From: Macrococcoides bohemicum
Lineage (GTDB): Bacteria > Bacillota > Bacilli > Staphylococcales > Staphylococcaceae
Length of the DNA stretch: 64,000 nt
Reading direction: 5' to 3' (one strand)
Assembly (NCBI RefSeq): GCF_042658685.1
Contig: NZ_JBHSQY010000029.1
Positions 35,857-45,967 of this stretch are shown piece by piece. Positions within the stretch are counted from its first letter, which is position 1, and each line of letters opens with the position of its first letter. The position numbers and the translations under genes are program-made. Under the pieces are notes generated by a model, which was given only the letters and a program-made list of their open reading frames with translations, had not been told where the DNA came from and did not search any database.

Positions 35857-35889
35857 TAAAAAAACACCCAAATATTAATATTTGGGTGT
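35857..35889 (-). terminator. Terminator of the rpoBC operon
   Basis: ACACCCAAATAT / ATATTTGGGTGT hairpin, followed on the minus strand by TTTTTTT. It lies right after the rpoC stop codon. Confidence 0.93.
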
Positions 35890-35897
35890 AAAATTTA

Positions 35898-38800
35898 TTA
35901 GTTTTCAGTTACTACTACTTCATCTTGCTCTAATGCTGGTGCATCTTTTTCGTATTCAACGCCACTATAACGTCTCATACCTGTACCAGCTGGGATTAAC
36001 TTACCGATAATAACATTTTCTTTAAGTCCTAATAAGTCATCACGTTTACCTTTGATCGCCGCATCAGTTAACACACGTGTTGTTTCCTGGAACGATGCTG
36101 CAGATAAGAAACTTTCTGTTTCAAGAGATGCTTTCGTAATACCAAGCAATACAGGTTTCGCTGTTGCTGGGTGTTTTCTCGCTTTAAATACTTCACGGTT
36201 AGCATCAGTAAATGTATGAATATCAACTAATGCACCTGGTAATAATTTCGTATCTCCTGCTTCGATAATACGAACTTTACGTAACATTTGACGTACCATT
36301 ACCTCAACGTGTTTATCTGAGATTTCTACCCCTTGCATACGGTATACTTTTTGAACTTCTTTTAATAAGTAGCTTTGTGTCGCATTAAGTCCCGCTACAG
36401 CTAATAATTGTTTAGGCTCGATAGAACCTTCAGTCATTACTTCACCACGTGCTATTTTTTGACCAACTTCTACTTTAAGTCTTGCAGTACCAGGTGCTAA
36501 GTACGTACGTACTTCATTTTCACCTTTAACTTTAATTTCCTGCATACGATCTTTTACTACGTTTAATTCGATAATCTCACCGTTAATCTCAGAGATAACA
36601 GCTTGACCTTTCGGATTACGCGCTTCGAATAATTCCTGGATACGAGGTAAACCTTGTGTAATATCGGCACCGGCAACCCCACCTGTATGGAATGTACGCA
36701 TCGTTAACTGAGTACCAGGTTCACCGATAGATTGGGCAGCGATTGTACCAACTGCTTCCCCAACTTCTACTTTTTCACCTGTTGCTAAGTTTTTACCATA
36801 ACATTTTTCACAAACCCCGTGACGTGAGTTACATGTAAATGCTGAACGGATATGCATTTCTTCGATACCTGCGTCCACGATTTGTTTCGAGATTTCAGGT
36901 GTAATCAATTCGTTCACTTTAACAAGAATTTCTTTTGTTTCTGGGTGTCTTACTGTTTCACGAGAATAACGTCCTTCTAAACGCTCAATGAATGGTTCAA
37001 TAAGTTCTGAACCTTCACGGATCGCTGAAACAAGTAATCCACGGTCAGTACCACAATCAGGTTCACGTACGATAACGTCTTGAGCAACGTCAACTAGACG
37101 ACGTGTTAAGTAACCTGAATCGGCAGTTTTAAGTGCTGTATCGGCAAGACCTTTACGCGCACCATGCGTAGAGATAAAGTATTCTAATACTGTTAAACCT
37201 TCACGGAATGAAGATTTGATTGGTAACTCGATGATACGTCCAGCCGGGTTGGCCATCAGTCCACGCATACCTGCTAACTGCGTAAAGTTAGACGCGTTAC
37301 CACGGGCACCAGAGTCACTCATCATGAAGATTGGGTTCAAGTCATCTAAAGAGTTCATTAATTTTGCTTGAATGTCATCTTTAGCTTTCGTCCAAATCTC
37401 AATAACAGCTGCGTAACGTTCACTTTCAGTAATTAAACCACGTGTGAACTGTTTTGTTACTCTATCTACTTTTTCTTCTGCTAAACCGATAATATCTTGT
37501 TTATCAGGTAATACCACAATATCAGATACACCTACTGTAATACCAGCACGTGAAGAATATTTAAATCCTAAATCTTTCATTCTATCTAACATCATAGAAG
37601 TATCAGTAATATGGAATCTATTGAACACTTCAGCAATGATTTGACCTAAGAATTTTTTATTAAATGGTTTAACAAGTGGTTGCTCGTTTAAGTATTTTAA
37701 TAATCCTTCTTCAGTTAATTCAGTTGCATCGATGAAATATTTATCAGGTGTTACTGTTTCTAAGTTTGATAAAGTTGGTTCGTTAATGAACGGGAATGAT
37801 TCAGGCATAATTTCATTAAATATTACTTTACCAACAGAAGTGATTAATAATTGGCTGTTTTGTTTGTCAGTAAATGTTGGGTTGCTAAATGATCCAGCTT
37901 GAACTGCAATACGCGCATGTAAATGAACATACCCGTTGACATAAGCCATAATAACTTCATTCGCATCTTTAAAGATTCTACCTTCACCAATTGTACCTAA
38001 ACGCTCTAATGTTAAGTAGTAGTTACCTAATACCATATCCTGAGATGGTGTAACAACTGGTTTACCATCTTTAGGGTTTAAGATATTTTGTGCAGCTAAC
38101 ATTAACATACGTGCTTCAGCTTGCGCTTCTTTAGATAAAGGTACGTGAACGGCCATTTGGTCACCATCGAAATCGGCATTGTATGCAGTCGTTACAAGTG
38201 GATGTAATCGAATCGCACGACCTTCAACTAATGTCGGTTCGAATGCCTGGATACCTAAACGGTGAAGTGTTGGTGCACGGTTTAACAGAACTGGGTGTTC
38301 ACGAATAACGTCTTCTAAAACGTCCCAGATTTCTGGTTCCATACGCTCGATTTTACCTTTAGCGTTCTTAATGTTTGTCGCAATTTCACGTTCAACAAGT
38401 TCTTTCATAACAAATGGTTTGAATAATTCAAGTGCCATTTCTTTAGGAAGACCGCACTGATACATTTTTAAGTTTGGACCTACTACGATAACCGAACGAC
38501 CAGAATAGTCTACACGTTTACCAAGTAAGTTTTGACGGAAACGACCTTGTTTCCCTTTTAACATATGAGATAAAGATTTTAATGGACGGTTACCTGGTCC
38601 GGTAACTGGACGGCCACGACGACCATTATCAATTAAAGCATCAACTGCTTCTTGTAACATACGTTTTTCGTTTTGTACGATGATACCAGGCGCACCTAAA
38701 TCTAATAAACGTTTTAAACGATTGTTACGGTTAATAACACGACGATATAAATCGTTTAAATCAGATGTAGCGAAACGTCCACCATCTAATTGAACCATTG

Positions 38801-39518
38801 GACGAATTTCAGGTGGAATGATTGGTAAAACATCTAAAATCATCCAAGAAGGATCATTACCAGAATTACGGAATGATTCCACAACTTCTAAACGTTTGAT
38901 TGCTCTTGTTAAACGTTGTCCAGTTGCTGTTTCTAATTCTTCACGTAAAGATTTTAATTCTCCATCTAAGTTGATGTCCGTTAATAAATCTTTAATCGCT
39001 TCAGCACCCATCTTAGCAGTGAATTGCCCAGGGAACTTATCGTAATACTCACGGTATTCTCTTTCAGATAATAATGATTTTTTCTCTAATCCAGTGGGAC
39101 CCGGATCAATTACAGCGTAAGAAGCAAAATAGATAACTTCTTCTAAAGAACGCGGAGACATATCTAAAAGTAATCCCATACGAGAAGGAATTCCTTTGAA
39201 ATACCAGATGTGTGATACAGGTGCAGCTAGCTCAATATGACCCATACGTTCACGACGTACTTTTGATTTTGTTACTTCAACGCCACAACGGTCACAGACC
39301 ATACCTTTGTAACGTACACGTTTATATTTACCACAGCTACATTCCCAGTCTTTTGTTGGACCGAAAATTTTCTCACAGAATAAACCATCTCTTTCAGGTT
39401 TTAATGTACGGTAGTTAATTGTTTCTGGCTTTTTAACTTCACCAAAACTCCATGAACGGATTTTTTCAGGTGAAGCGAGACCTATCTTCATGTAATGAAA
39501 GTTATTTACATCAATCAA
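35898..39518 (-). CDS. rpoC: DNA-directed RNA polymerase beta' subunit
   Basis: 1206 residues, the size of staphylococcal RpoC. Zinc finger CSCGKYKRVRYKGMVCDRCG near 60-79, catalytic NADFDGDQMAVH (Mg ligands), trigger-loop region near GEAVGTIAAQSIGEPGTQLT (around 910-930), second zinc site CGTDRG...CNSRHGVCEKCYG. AGGAGG-like start. Follows rpoB after 130 bp containing a stem-loop. Confidence 0.99.
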   Translation of the reverse strand: MIDVNNFHYMKIGLASPEKIRSWSFGEVKKPETINYRTLKPERDGLFCEKIFGPTKDWECSCGKYKRVRYKGMVCDRCGVEVTKSKVRRERMGHIELAAPVSHIWYFKGIPSRMGLLLDMSPRSLEEVIYFASYAVIDPGPTGLEKKSLLSEREYREYYDKFPGQFTAKMGAEAIKDLLTDINLDGELKSLREELETATGQRLTRAIKRLEVVESFRNSGNDPSWMILDVLPIIPPEIRPMVQLDGGRFATSDLNDLYRRVINRNNRLKRLLDLGAPGIIVQNEKRMLQEAVDALIDNGRRGRPVTGPGNRPLKSLSHMLKGKQGRFRQNLLGKRVDYSGRSVIVVGPNLKMYQCGLPKEMALELFKPFVMKELVEREIATNIKNAKGKIERMEPEIWDVLEDVIREHPVLLNRAPTLHRLGIQAFEPTLVEGRAIRLHPLVTTAYNADFDGDQMAVHVPLSKEAQAEARMLMLAAQNILNPKDGKPVVTPSQDMVLGNYYLTLERLGTIGEGRIFKDANEVIMAYVNGYVHLHARIAVQAGSFSNPTFTDKQNSQLLITSVGKVIFNEIMPESFPFINEPTLSNLETVTPDKYFIDATELTEEGLLKYLNEQPLVKPFNKKFLGQIIAEVFNRFHITDTSMMLDRMKDLGFKYSSRAGITVGVSDIVVLPDKQDIIGLAEEKVDRVTKQFTRGLITESERYAAVIEIWTKAKDDIQAKLMNSLDDLNPIFMMSDSGARGNASNFTQLAGMRGLMANPAGRIIELPIKSSFREGLTVLEYFISTHGARKGLADTALKTADSGYLTRRLVDVAQDVIVREPDCGTDRGLLVSAIREGSELIEPFIERLEGRYSRETVRHPETKEILVKVNELITPEISKQIVDAGIEEMHIRSAFTCNSRHGVCEKCYGKNLATGEKVEVGEAVGTIAAQSIGEPGTQLTMRTFHTGGVAGADITQGLPRIQELFEARNPKGQAVISEINGEIIELNVVKDRMQEIKVKGENEVRTYLAPGTARLKVEVGQKIARGEVMTEGSIEPKQLLAVAGLNATQSYLLKEVQKVYRMQGVEISDKHVEVMVRQMLRKVRIIEAGDTKLLPGALVDIHTFTDANREVFKARKHPATAKPVLLGITKASLETESFLSAASFQETTRVLTDAAIKGKRDDLLGLKENVIIGKLIPAGTGMRRYSGVEYEKDAPALEQDEVVVTEN

Positions 39519-39570
39519 AGCCCTACCTCCTTAGTGTATTAAAAATTTTATCAAGATTTATATTTCAACT

Positions 39571-39619
39571 TGTTTAACCATCATGTAAACACTTAAGTAT
39601 CTACATGATGTGCTAAACA
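39571..39619 (-). other. Stem-loop between rpoB and rpoC
   Basis: TGTTTA plus CATCATGTA pair with TACATGATG plus TAAACA, 6+9 bp separated by a small internal loop, with a 14-base apical loop. No T run follows. Possible RNA processing or pausing site. Confidence 0.5.
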
Positions 39620-39648
39620 AAATTAGTGACTAGCTTTTGAGATAGTGA

Positions 39649-42600
39649 TTATTCAGTGATCTCAGCCTCTGGTGTTGGTGCTTTTGCAAGGTTAATCTTT
39701 GAATCGATGAAATCGTCATCTTCTAAATCACGCATTTCAATCTCTTCATCTTTGTTATCCATTACTTTTACATCTAACCCTAAACTTTGTAACTCTTTCA
39801 TCAATACTCGGAATGATTCAGGAACACCTGGACGTGGAATGTTTTCACCTTTAACGATTGCTTCGTAAGTTTTCACACGACCAACAGTATCATCTGATTT
39901 GTACGTTAAGATTTCCTGTAAAGTATACGCCGCACCGTAAGCTTCAAGTGCCCATACTTCCATCTCACCAAAACGTTGTCCACCAAATTGCGCTTTACCA
40001 CCAAGTGGTTGTTGTGTAACCAGTGAGTAAGGTCCAGTTGAACGTGCATGTAACTTATCATCAACCATGTGGGCTAATTTAAGCATGTACATTACACCAA
40101 CTGATACACGGTTATCGAACGGTTCACCAGTACGTCCATCATAAAGTACAGTTTTACCGTCACGTGCCATACCAGCTTCTTCGATTGTTGACCAAACATC
40201 TTCATCGTTCGCTCCATCAAATACTGGAGACGCAACATGCAGACCTAAGTTTTTAGCAGCCATACCTAAGTGTAACTCTAATACTTGTCCGATGTTCATA
40301 CGAGAAGGTACCCCAAGTGGATTTAACATGATGTCGATTGGTGTTCCATCAGGCATAAATGGCATATCTTCTTCTGGTAAGATACGTGAGATAACCCCTT
40401 TATTTCCGTGACGTCCACACATTTTATCCCCAACGTGAATTTTACGTTTTTGAACGATGTAAACACGTACTAATTGGTTAACACCTGGTGGTAACTCGTC
40501 GCCATCTTCACGATTGAAGACTTTAACGTCTAATACGATACCATCAGCACCGTGTGGTACACGTAATGAAGTATCACGTACTTCACGCGCTTTTTCACCG
40601 AAGATTGCATGTAATAAACGTTCTTCAGCCGTTAATTCAGTAACCCCTTTAGGCGTTACTTTACCAACTAAGATGTCACCATCACGTACTTCAGCTCCAA
40701 CAAAAATGATACCACGATCATCTAAGTTTTTAAGTGCATTGTCAGATACGTTAGGAATATCTCTTGTGATTTCTTCAGGTCCAAGCTTCGTATCACGCGC
40801 TTCTGATTCATATTCTTCAATATGAATAGAAGTATATACGTCGTCTTTCACAAGACGTTCGCTCATGATTACAGCATCCTCATAGTTATAACCATCCCAA
40901 GTCATAAATCCAACAACTACGTTACGACCAAGTGCCATCTCACCAAGTTCCATAGAAGGACCATCTGCTAAGATTTCACCTTTCGTTACAATGTTACCAG
41001 CTTCAACGATTGGACGTTGGTTGTAACAAGTACCAGAATTTGAACGTGCGAATTTCGCTAATTTGTATACATCTAAATCTGTTTCGATTTCTTTTCCGCC
41101 TTCTTCAACAATACGGCGAACTTTAATCTGACGTGCTTCAACGTGCTCTACACGACCTTTATATTTTGCTACTACTGCAGCTCCAGAGTCACGTGCTGCT
41201 ACGTGTTCCATACCAGTACCAACAAATGGTGCTTCAGGATTCATTAACGGCACTGCTTGACGTTGCATGTTCGCACCCATTAAGGCACGGTTCGAGTCAT
41301 CGTTTTCTAAGAATGGGATACATGCTGTGGCAGCAGAAACAACCTGTTTCGGTGAAACGTCCATGTAATCCATGCGTTCACGTGCCATTACAGTATTATC
41401 ACCACGGAAACGACAAACAACTTCGTCATCTAAAAACTTACCATTATCATCTAAGCGAGAGTTCGCTTGAGCAACAACATAAGCATCTTCTTCGTCAGCT
41501 GTTAAGTAGTCAATTTGTGATGTTACAGTATTTGTTTCGATATCAACTTTTCTGTATGGTGTTTCAATGAAACCAAATTCATTGACACGTGCATAACTTG
41601 AAAGTGAGTTGATCAACCCGATGTTTGGTCCCTCCGGCGTTTCAATCGGACACATACGGCCATAGTGAGAGTAGTGAACGTCACGTACTTCCATACCAGC
41701 ACGTTCTCTTGTTAAACCACCCGGTCCCAATGCAGATAAACGACGTTTATGTGTAAGCTCAGCTAACGGGTTTGCCTGGTCCATGAACTGAGATAATTGT
41801 GAACTACCAAAGAATTCTTTAATAGATGCAATGACAGGACGGATATTAATTAATTGTTGAGGTGTTACAGATTCAGTATCTTGTAAACTCATACGTTCGC
41901 GTACAACACGCTCCATACGACTTAAACCGATACGGAATTGGTTTTGTAATAACTCACCAACTGAACGTAAACGACGGTTACCTAAGTGATCGATATCATC
42001 AGTGAAACCTACTCCAGCTAATAAGTTAAAGAAATAACTAATAGAAGATAAGATATCGGCAGGTGTGATACATTTCACTTCTTCATCTGGGAAAGCATTA
42101 CCGATAATTGTTGTCGTACGTTTTTCTTCATCTCCAGGAATGTAAACTTTAACAGATTGAATTTCAATCGGCTCGTCTAATAAACCATTCTCTAAAGTAA
42201 ATACTTTTTGGTTGGCATTGTTTTCAAGTACATTTAAAATTTGATCTAAATTACGACGATCTAAAAGTGTACCCTCTTCAGCTACGATTTCACCTGTTTC
42301 AACATCAACGATAGGCTCAGCTAAAGTTTGGTTGAATAGACGGTGTTTTAAATGTAACTTTTTATTCATTTTATAACGTCCAACGCTTGCTAAGTCATAA
42401 CGTTTTGGGTCAAAGAAACGAGAGTATAAAAGGCTTTTCGCGTTCTCAACTGTAGGTGGTTCACCTGGACGTAAACGTTCATAAATTTCAAGTAATGCAG
42501 CTTCAGTTGACTCAGTATTATCTTTATCTAATGCGTTACGTAAATACTCGTTGTCACCTAATAAATCAATGATTTCCTGGTCACTTGAGAATCCTAATGC

Positions 42601-43191
42601 ACGTAAAAGTACAGTTATCGGTAATTTACGTGTACGGTCAATACGAACGAATACAACATCTTTCGCATCAGTTTCATATTCAAGCCACGCACCACGGTTA
42701 GGGATAACAGTCGCTCCAAAGCTCACTTTACCATTCTTATCGACTTTATCATTGAAGTATACAGATGGTGAACGAACTAACTGAGATACGATAACACGTT
42801 CTGCACCATTGATGACAAACGTACCTGTATCAGTCATTAATGGGAAATCACCCATAAAGACTTCTTGTTCTTTCACTTCGCCTGTTTCTTTAATAATTAA
42901 TCGTACCTTTACTCGAAGTGGCGCTGAGTAAGTAGCATCACGGTTCTTTGCTTCATCTAAATCGTACTTTGGCTCACCTAATTTGTAATCAACAAATTCT
43001 AATGAAAGATTTCCAGTGAAGTCTTCAATTGGTGAAATGTCTCTAAACATCTCGATTAAACCTTCTTCTAAGAACCATTCATAAGATTTTGTTTGAATCT
43101 CTATTAAGTTAGGTAATTCTAAAATCTCGGAAATTCTTGCGTAACTTCTACGCTGACGATGCCTTCCGTATTGGATAAGTTGACCAGTCAA
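39649..43191 (-). CDS. rpoB: DNA-directed RNA polymerase beta subunit
   Basis: 1180 residues. Start: GTG at 43200 overlaps the ribosome site GAGGGGTG; the TTG at 43191, 8 bases downstream, gives MTGQLIQYGRH, equal to the S. aureus start, which is also TTG. The rifampicin region SQLSQFMDQANPLAELTHKRRL is wild type (quoted in part: FMDQANPLAELTHKRR). Catalytic-core motifs KMCGRHGNKGVIS and the SKTYEAIVKGEN-like clamp end are present. Its promoter is in the stop region of the preceding methyltransferase gene. Confidence 0.98.
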   Translation of the reverse strand: MTGQLIQYGRHRQRRSYARISEILELPNLIEIQTKSYEWFLEEGLIEMFRDISPIEDFTGNLSLEFVDYKLGEPKYDLDEAKNRDATYSAPLRVKVRLIIKETGEVKEQEVFMGDFPLMTDTGTFVINGAERVIVSQLVRSPSVYFNDKVDKNGKVSFGATVIPNRGAWLEYETDAKDVVFVRIDRTRKLPITVLLRALGFSSDQEIIDLLGDNEYLRNALDKDNTESTEAALLEIYERLRPGEPPTVENAKSLLYSRFFDPKRYDLASVGRYKMNKKLHLKHRLFNQTLAEPIVDVETGEIVAEEGTLLDRRNLDQILNVLENNANQKVFTLENGLLDEPIEIQSVKVYIPGDEEKRTTTIIGNAFPDEEVKCITPADILSSISYFFNLLAGVGFTDDIDHLGNRRLRSVGELLQNQFRIGLSRMERVVRERMSLQDTESVTPQQLINIRPVIASIKEFFGSSQLSQFMDQANPLAELTHKRRLSALGPGGLTRERAGMEVRDVHYSHYGRMCPIETPEGPNIGLINSLSSYARVNEFGFIETPYRKVDIETNTVTSQIDYLTADEEDAYVVAQANSRLDDNGKFLDDEVVCRFRGDNTVMARERMDYMDVSPKQVVSAATACIPFLENDDSNRALMGANMQRQAVPLMNPEAPFVGTGMEHVAARDSGAAVVAKYKGRVEHVEARQIKVRRIVEEGGKEIETDLDVYKLAKFARSNSGTCYNQRPIVEAGNIVTKGEILADGPSMELGEMALGRNVVVGFMTWDGYNYEDAVIMSERLVKDDVYTSIHIEEYESEARDTKLGPEEITRDIPNVSDNALKNLDDRGIIFVGAEVRDGDILVGKVTPKGVTELTAEERLLHAIFGEKAREVRDTSLRVPHGADGIVLDVKVFNREDGDELPPGVNQLVRVYIVQKRKIHVGDKMCGRHGNKGVISRILPEEDMPFMPDGTPIDIMLNPLGVPSRMNIGQVLELHLGMAAKNLGLHVASPVFDGANDEDVWSTIEEAGMARDGKTVLYDGRTGEPFDNRVSVGVMYMLKLAHMVDDKLHARSTGPYSLVTQQPLGGKAQFGGQRFGEMEVWALEAYGAAYTLQEILTYKSDDTVGRVKTYEAIVKGENIPRPGVPESFRVLMKELQSLGLDVKVMDNKDEEIEMRDLEDDDFIDSKINLAKAPTPEAEITE

Positions 43192-43357
43192 CAGATTCAC
43201 CCCTCAAAAATTGTGATGCCTTTTACCTAAACAGAGGAATAAGACAAAAAGAAAACGGAATCACATAACTCCATTTTCACATTTTATTTTAAACTCATTT
43301 CTCCTAAAATTAGATAGAAAAGTGCACACTTATTCATTTAAATTTTTACATTCTATT

Positions 43358-43386
43358 ACTATAACAGACGGAACGTATAAGGTCAA
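43358..43386 (-). promoter_or_regulatory. rpoBC promoter
   Basis: On the minus strand TTGACC (43381-43386), 17-base spacer, TATAGT (43358-43363). The -35 overlaps the stop codon of the upstream methyltransferase gene. The leader of about 160 bases to rpoB contains a four-codon AUG frame near 43295 with AGGAG very close in front. Confidence 0.75.
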
Positions 43387-43979
43387 CCTTTTACACTCTT
43401 TAATATATAGTAACCTTTATCTTTCTTCAGAACTGCAACATTACCAAAAACATCTTCCATCTTCTTTTTTGCTGATGGCATACCTTGTTTCTTTTGGATT
43501 ACAACGTATAGTGCACCGTTATCTCCAAGCACTTTTGCACTATCTTCTAATATGCGATGAACAACGTCTTTGCCCGCACGAATTGGTGGGTTTGTAATCA
43601 CTGCATCAAACCGTTCTGTTACTTCATTTAATCCATCACTCTTATAGATAGTTGTGTTATAAATATTGTTAGCATTACTATTTCTTTCAGATAAAGATAA
43701 TGCGCGTTCGTTCACATCTACCATATGTACTGTTGATTCCGGATAATGCTTTGCCACCATTAATCCCATCGTGCCATATCCACATCCGACATCAAGTACT
43801 CGAGCAGGGCTTGTATCTTCTAAAAAAGTTTTGACGAGTAAGTTAGATCCGAAATCAACGCCACCTTTTGAAAACACACCACTATCCGTCGTAAGTTTCA
43901 AACTGTGATCCCCCATATTAAAACTGATGATACTTTCATTGCTTTCTACCGTTTGTTCTTCACTATAATAATGACTCAC
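43383..43979 (-). CDS. RsmC-like class I methyltransferase
   Basis: 198 residues. Rossmann methyltransferase with motif I VLDVGCGYGTMG near 61-72 and the catalytic NPPIRAGK near 129-136, the NPP(Y/F/I) type that methylates guanine N2 in 16S rRNA (RsmC/RsmJ family, YbxB in B. subtilis). The position between rplL and rpoB is conserved in Firmicutes. Target in this organism not proven. Confidence 0.9.
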   Translation of the reverse strand: MSHYYSEEQTVESNESIISFNMGDHSLKLTTDSGVFSKGGVDFGSNLLVKTFLEDTSPARVLDVGCGYGTMGLMVAKHYPESTVHMVDVNERALSLSERNSNANNIYNTTIYKSDGLNEVTERFDAVITNPPIRAGKDVVHRILEDSAKVLGDNGALYVVIQKKQGMPSAKKKMEDVFGNVAVLKKDKGYYILKSVKG

Positions 43980-44049
43980 CTTAACACCTCACTTATTTCA
44001 ACTCAGCGCAATGCGCACTCAGTTGAAATTATACCAATATAAAGCAAGA

Positions 44050-44076
44050 AAAACCCGTTATATACATAACGGGTTT
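44050..44076 (-). terminator. rplJL terminator
   Basis: AAACCCGTTAT / ATAACGGGTTT, 11-bp stem, 4-base loop, followed by TTTTT on the minus strand. Confidence 0.9.
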
Positions 44077-44091
44077 CGAACAAAAGAGAAA

Positions 44092-44457
44092 TTATTTAAC
44101 TTCTACAGTTGCTCCAGCTTCTTCTAATTTAGCTTTTAATTCTTCAGCTTCATCTTTAGATACGCCTTCTTTAACTACTTTAGGAGCGCCATCAACTAAG
44201 TCTTTAGCGTCTTTTAATCCTAAACCAGTAGCTTCTTTAACAGCTTTAACAACTTTAATTTTTGAAGCTCCAGCAGATACTAATTCTACGTCGAATTCAG
44301 TTTTTTCTGCAGCAGCACCTTCGCCACCAGCAGCACCAGCAACAGCTACAGGAGCAGCAGCAGTAACACCGAATTCTTCTTCGATAGCTTTAACTAAATC
44401 GTTTAATTCTAAAACTGACATTTCTTTAATCATTTCGATAATTTTTTCGTTTGACAT
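44092..44457 (-). CDS. rplL: 50S ribosomal protein L7/L12
   Basis: 121 residues. N-terminal dimer helix (IIEMIKEMSVLELNDLVKAIEE), alanine/glycine hinge with VAVAGAAGGEGAAAEK, and the C-terminal factor-binding domain (KIKVVKAVKEATGLGLKDAK). Stalk protein that recruits elongation factors. Follows rplJ with a 61-bp gap. Confidence 0.99.
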   Translation of the reverse strand: MSNEKIIEMIKEMSVLELNDLVKAIEEEFGVTAAAPVAVAGAAGGEGAAAEKTEFDVELVSAGASKIKVVKAVKEATGLGLKDAKDLVDGAPKVVKEGVSKDEAEELKAKLEEAGATVEVK

Positions 44458-44518
44458 GATTGTATTCCTCCATTTAATTTAAGTTTTTTATGATACTAAT
44501 TGTCTTTGGCTAAGTGAA

Positions 44519-45043
44519 TTATGCTTCTTCAGCAGGAGCAGCTTCTTCTCCGCCTTCTTTTTGTTCTCCAACAGCTTTAACTGCATATGCGAAGTTACGC
44601 ATTGGAGCTTGTAATACTGAAAGAACCATTGAGATAAGTCCTTCTTTTGATGGTAATGATGCGATAGCTTTGATATCATCAGCGCTAGTCACTTTACCTT
44701 CAATAACACCGGCTTTGATTTCTAACTTTTCGTTTTCTTTTGCGAAGTCAGCAAGAATTTTTGCTGGCGCAACAACTTCTTCGTTAGAGAATGCAATAGC
44801 GTTTGGTCCAGTTAAAAATTCTTCAAGTCCTTCGATACCAGCAGCTTCTGCTGAACGACGCACTAAAGTATTTTTGTAAACATGGAATTCCACACCAGCT
44901 TCACGAAGTTGTTTACGTAGTTCAGTTACTTGCGCAACAGTTAAACCGCGATAGTCAACGATGATAGTTGATACTGAATTTTTTAATTGTTCAGTGATCA
45001 AATCAGCTTTTTGTTGTTTGATTTCGATAGCTTTTGTACTCAT
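44519..45043 (-). CDS. rplJ: 50S ribosomal protein L10
   Basis: 174 residues from the ATG at 45043 with GGAGG 8 bases upstream; longer in-frame reading reaches 45169 but runs through the regulatory leader. RGLTVAQVTELRKQLREAG and the C-terminal L12-binding helix are typical. L10 binds its own leader RNA to control rplJL. Product sits at the base of the ribosomal stalk. Confidence 0.97.
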   Translation of the reverse strand: MSTKAIEIKQQKADLITEQLKNSVSTIIVDYRGLTVAQVTELRKQLREAGVEFHVYKNTLVRRSAEAAGIEGLEEFLTGPNAIAFSNEEVVAPAKILADFAKENEKLEIKAGVIEGKVTSADDIKAIASLPSKEGLISMVLSVLQAPMRNFAYAVKAVGEQKEGGEEAAPAEEA

Positions 45044-45059
45044 TATGACACCTCCATTA

Positions 45060-45188
45060 AGATTTTCGTGCTTTTCTAATAAATTATTAAAAAAGCACTT
45101 TTCACCCATGGTAAAAAGTGCTTGAAAGTTCATCAAGTCAAATTTCACCTCGGTAGGATTATTAAGCATTCGCCCCTACTGTCTTAGG
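45060..45188 (-). promoter_or_regulatory. L10 leader RNA with attenuator
   Basis: Conserved features of the Firmicute L10 leader: CCTAAGACAGTAGGGG at the 5' end, TAATAATCCTACCGAGGTG in the middle (mimic of the 23S L10-binding kink-turn), then a terminator stem AAGCACTTTT/AAAAGTGCTT at 45093-45123 followed by TTTTTTAATAATTT. L10-L12 binding should favour the terminator. Confidence 0.88.
45088..45123 (-). terminator. Attenuator in the L10 leader
   Basis: AAGCACTTTTTACC-ATG-GGTGAAAAGTGCTT with a following T run, between the L10-binding region and the rplJ ribosome site. Confidence 0.85.
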
Positions 45189-45210
45189 TTATTTATAAAA
45201 TACAAATTAC

Positions 45211-45239
45211 ACTATAACGTGAAATTCGAATCTTGTCAA
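45211..45239 (-). promoter_or_regulatory. rplJ promoter
   Basis: On the minus strand TTGACA (45234-45239), 17-base spacer, TATAGT (45211-45216), just after rplA and 20-25 bases before the L10 leader. Confidence 0.8.
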
Positions 45240-45252
45240 TTTGTTTTTTAAA

Positions 45253-45948
45253 TTAGTTTCTGATTTCTGATGGATCAACTTTGATACCAGGGCCCATAGT
45301 AGATGTTACAGAAACAGTTTTGAAGTAAGTACCTTTTGATGACGCTGGTTTAGCTTTAGCTAAAACATCTTTTAAAGTGTTAAAGTTTTCAACTAATTTA
45401 GCAGTATCAAATGATACTTTACCGATTGAAGCGTGAACGATACCAGATTTCTCAGCACGGTATTCTACTTTACCAGCTTTGATTTCCTGAACAGCTTTTG
45501 TTACGTCCATCGTTACAGTACCAGTTTTAGGGTTTGGCATTAAACCTTTAGGTCCTAAGACACGTCCAAGTTTACCAACTTCACCCATCATGTCTGGAGT
45601 TGCTACGATTACATCGAATTCGAACCAACCTTGGTTGATCTTGTTGATGTATTCAGCATCACCAACATAGTCAGCGCCTGCAGCTTCAGCTTCTTTTAAT
45701 TTTTCACCTTTAGCAAATACTAATACACGTTGAGTTTTACCAGTTCCGTTTGGTAATACAACTGCCCCACGGATTTGTTGGTCATTTTTACGTACATCGA
45801 TTCCTAAACGGAATGCAACTTCAACAGAAGCGTCAAAGTTTACTGTACTTGTTTCTTGCGCAAGTTTGATAGCTTCTTCTACAGAGTAGAATTTAGTGTT
45901 ATCAACTTTTTGAGCGGCTTCTTGATATTTCTTACCTTTTTTAGCCAT
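45253..45948 (-). CDS. rplA: 50S ribosomal protein L1
   Basis: 231 residues, complete L1 with GPKGLMPNPKTGTV (the conserved loop) and STMGPGIKVD at the end. Binds the L1 stalk of 23S rRNA and, in many bacteria, its own mRNA. An L1-site-like RNA sequence lies just upstream. Follows rplK in the same operon. Confidence 0.98.
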   Translation of the reverse strand: MAKKGKKYQEAAQKVDNTKFYSVEEAIKLAQETSTVNFDASVEVAFRLGIDVRKNDQQIRGAVVLPNGTGKTQRVLVFAKGEKLKEAEAAGADYVGDAEYINKINQGWFEFDVIVATPDMMGEVGKLGRVLGPKGLMPNPKTGTVTMDVTKAVQEIKAGKVEYRAEKSGIVHASIGKVSFDTAKLVENFNTLKDVLAKAKPASSKGTYFKTVSVTSTMGPGIKVDPSEIRN

Positions 45949-45967
45949 TTATTATTTCCTCCTTATA

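Noticed and set aside
34494..43191. Antibiotic-resistance changes in rpsL, fusA or rpoB
   Set aside because: The S12 lysines, the EF-G His/Leu region and the RpoB rifampicin region all read as wild type compared with the S. aureus sequences I remember.
43280..43310. Four-codon leader peptide (ATG AGT TTA AAA TAA) in the rpoB leader
   Set aside because: AGGAG is only two to three bases from the ATG, and nothing ties the peptide to rpoB control; probably chance.
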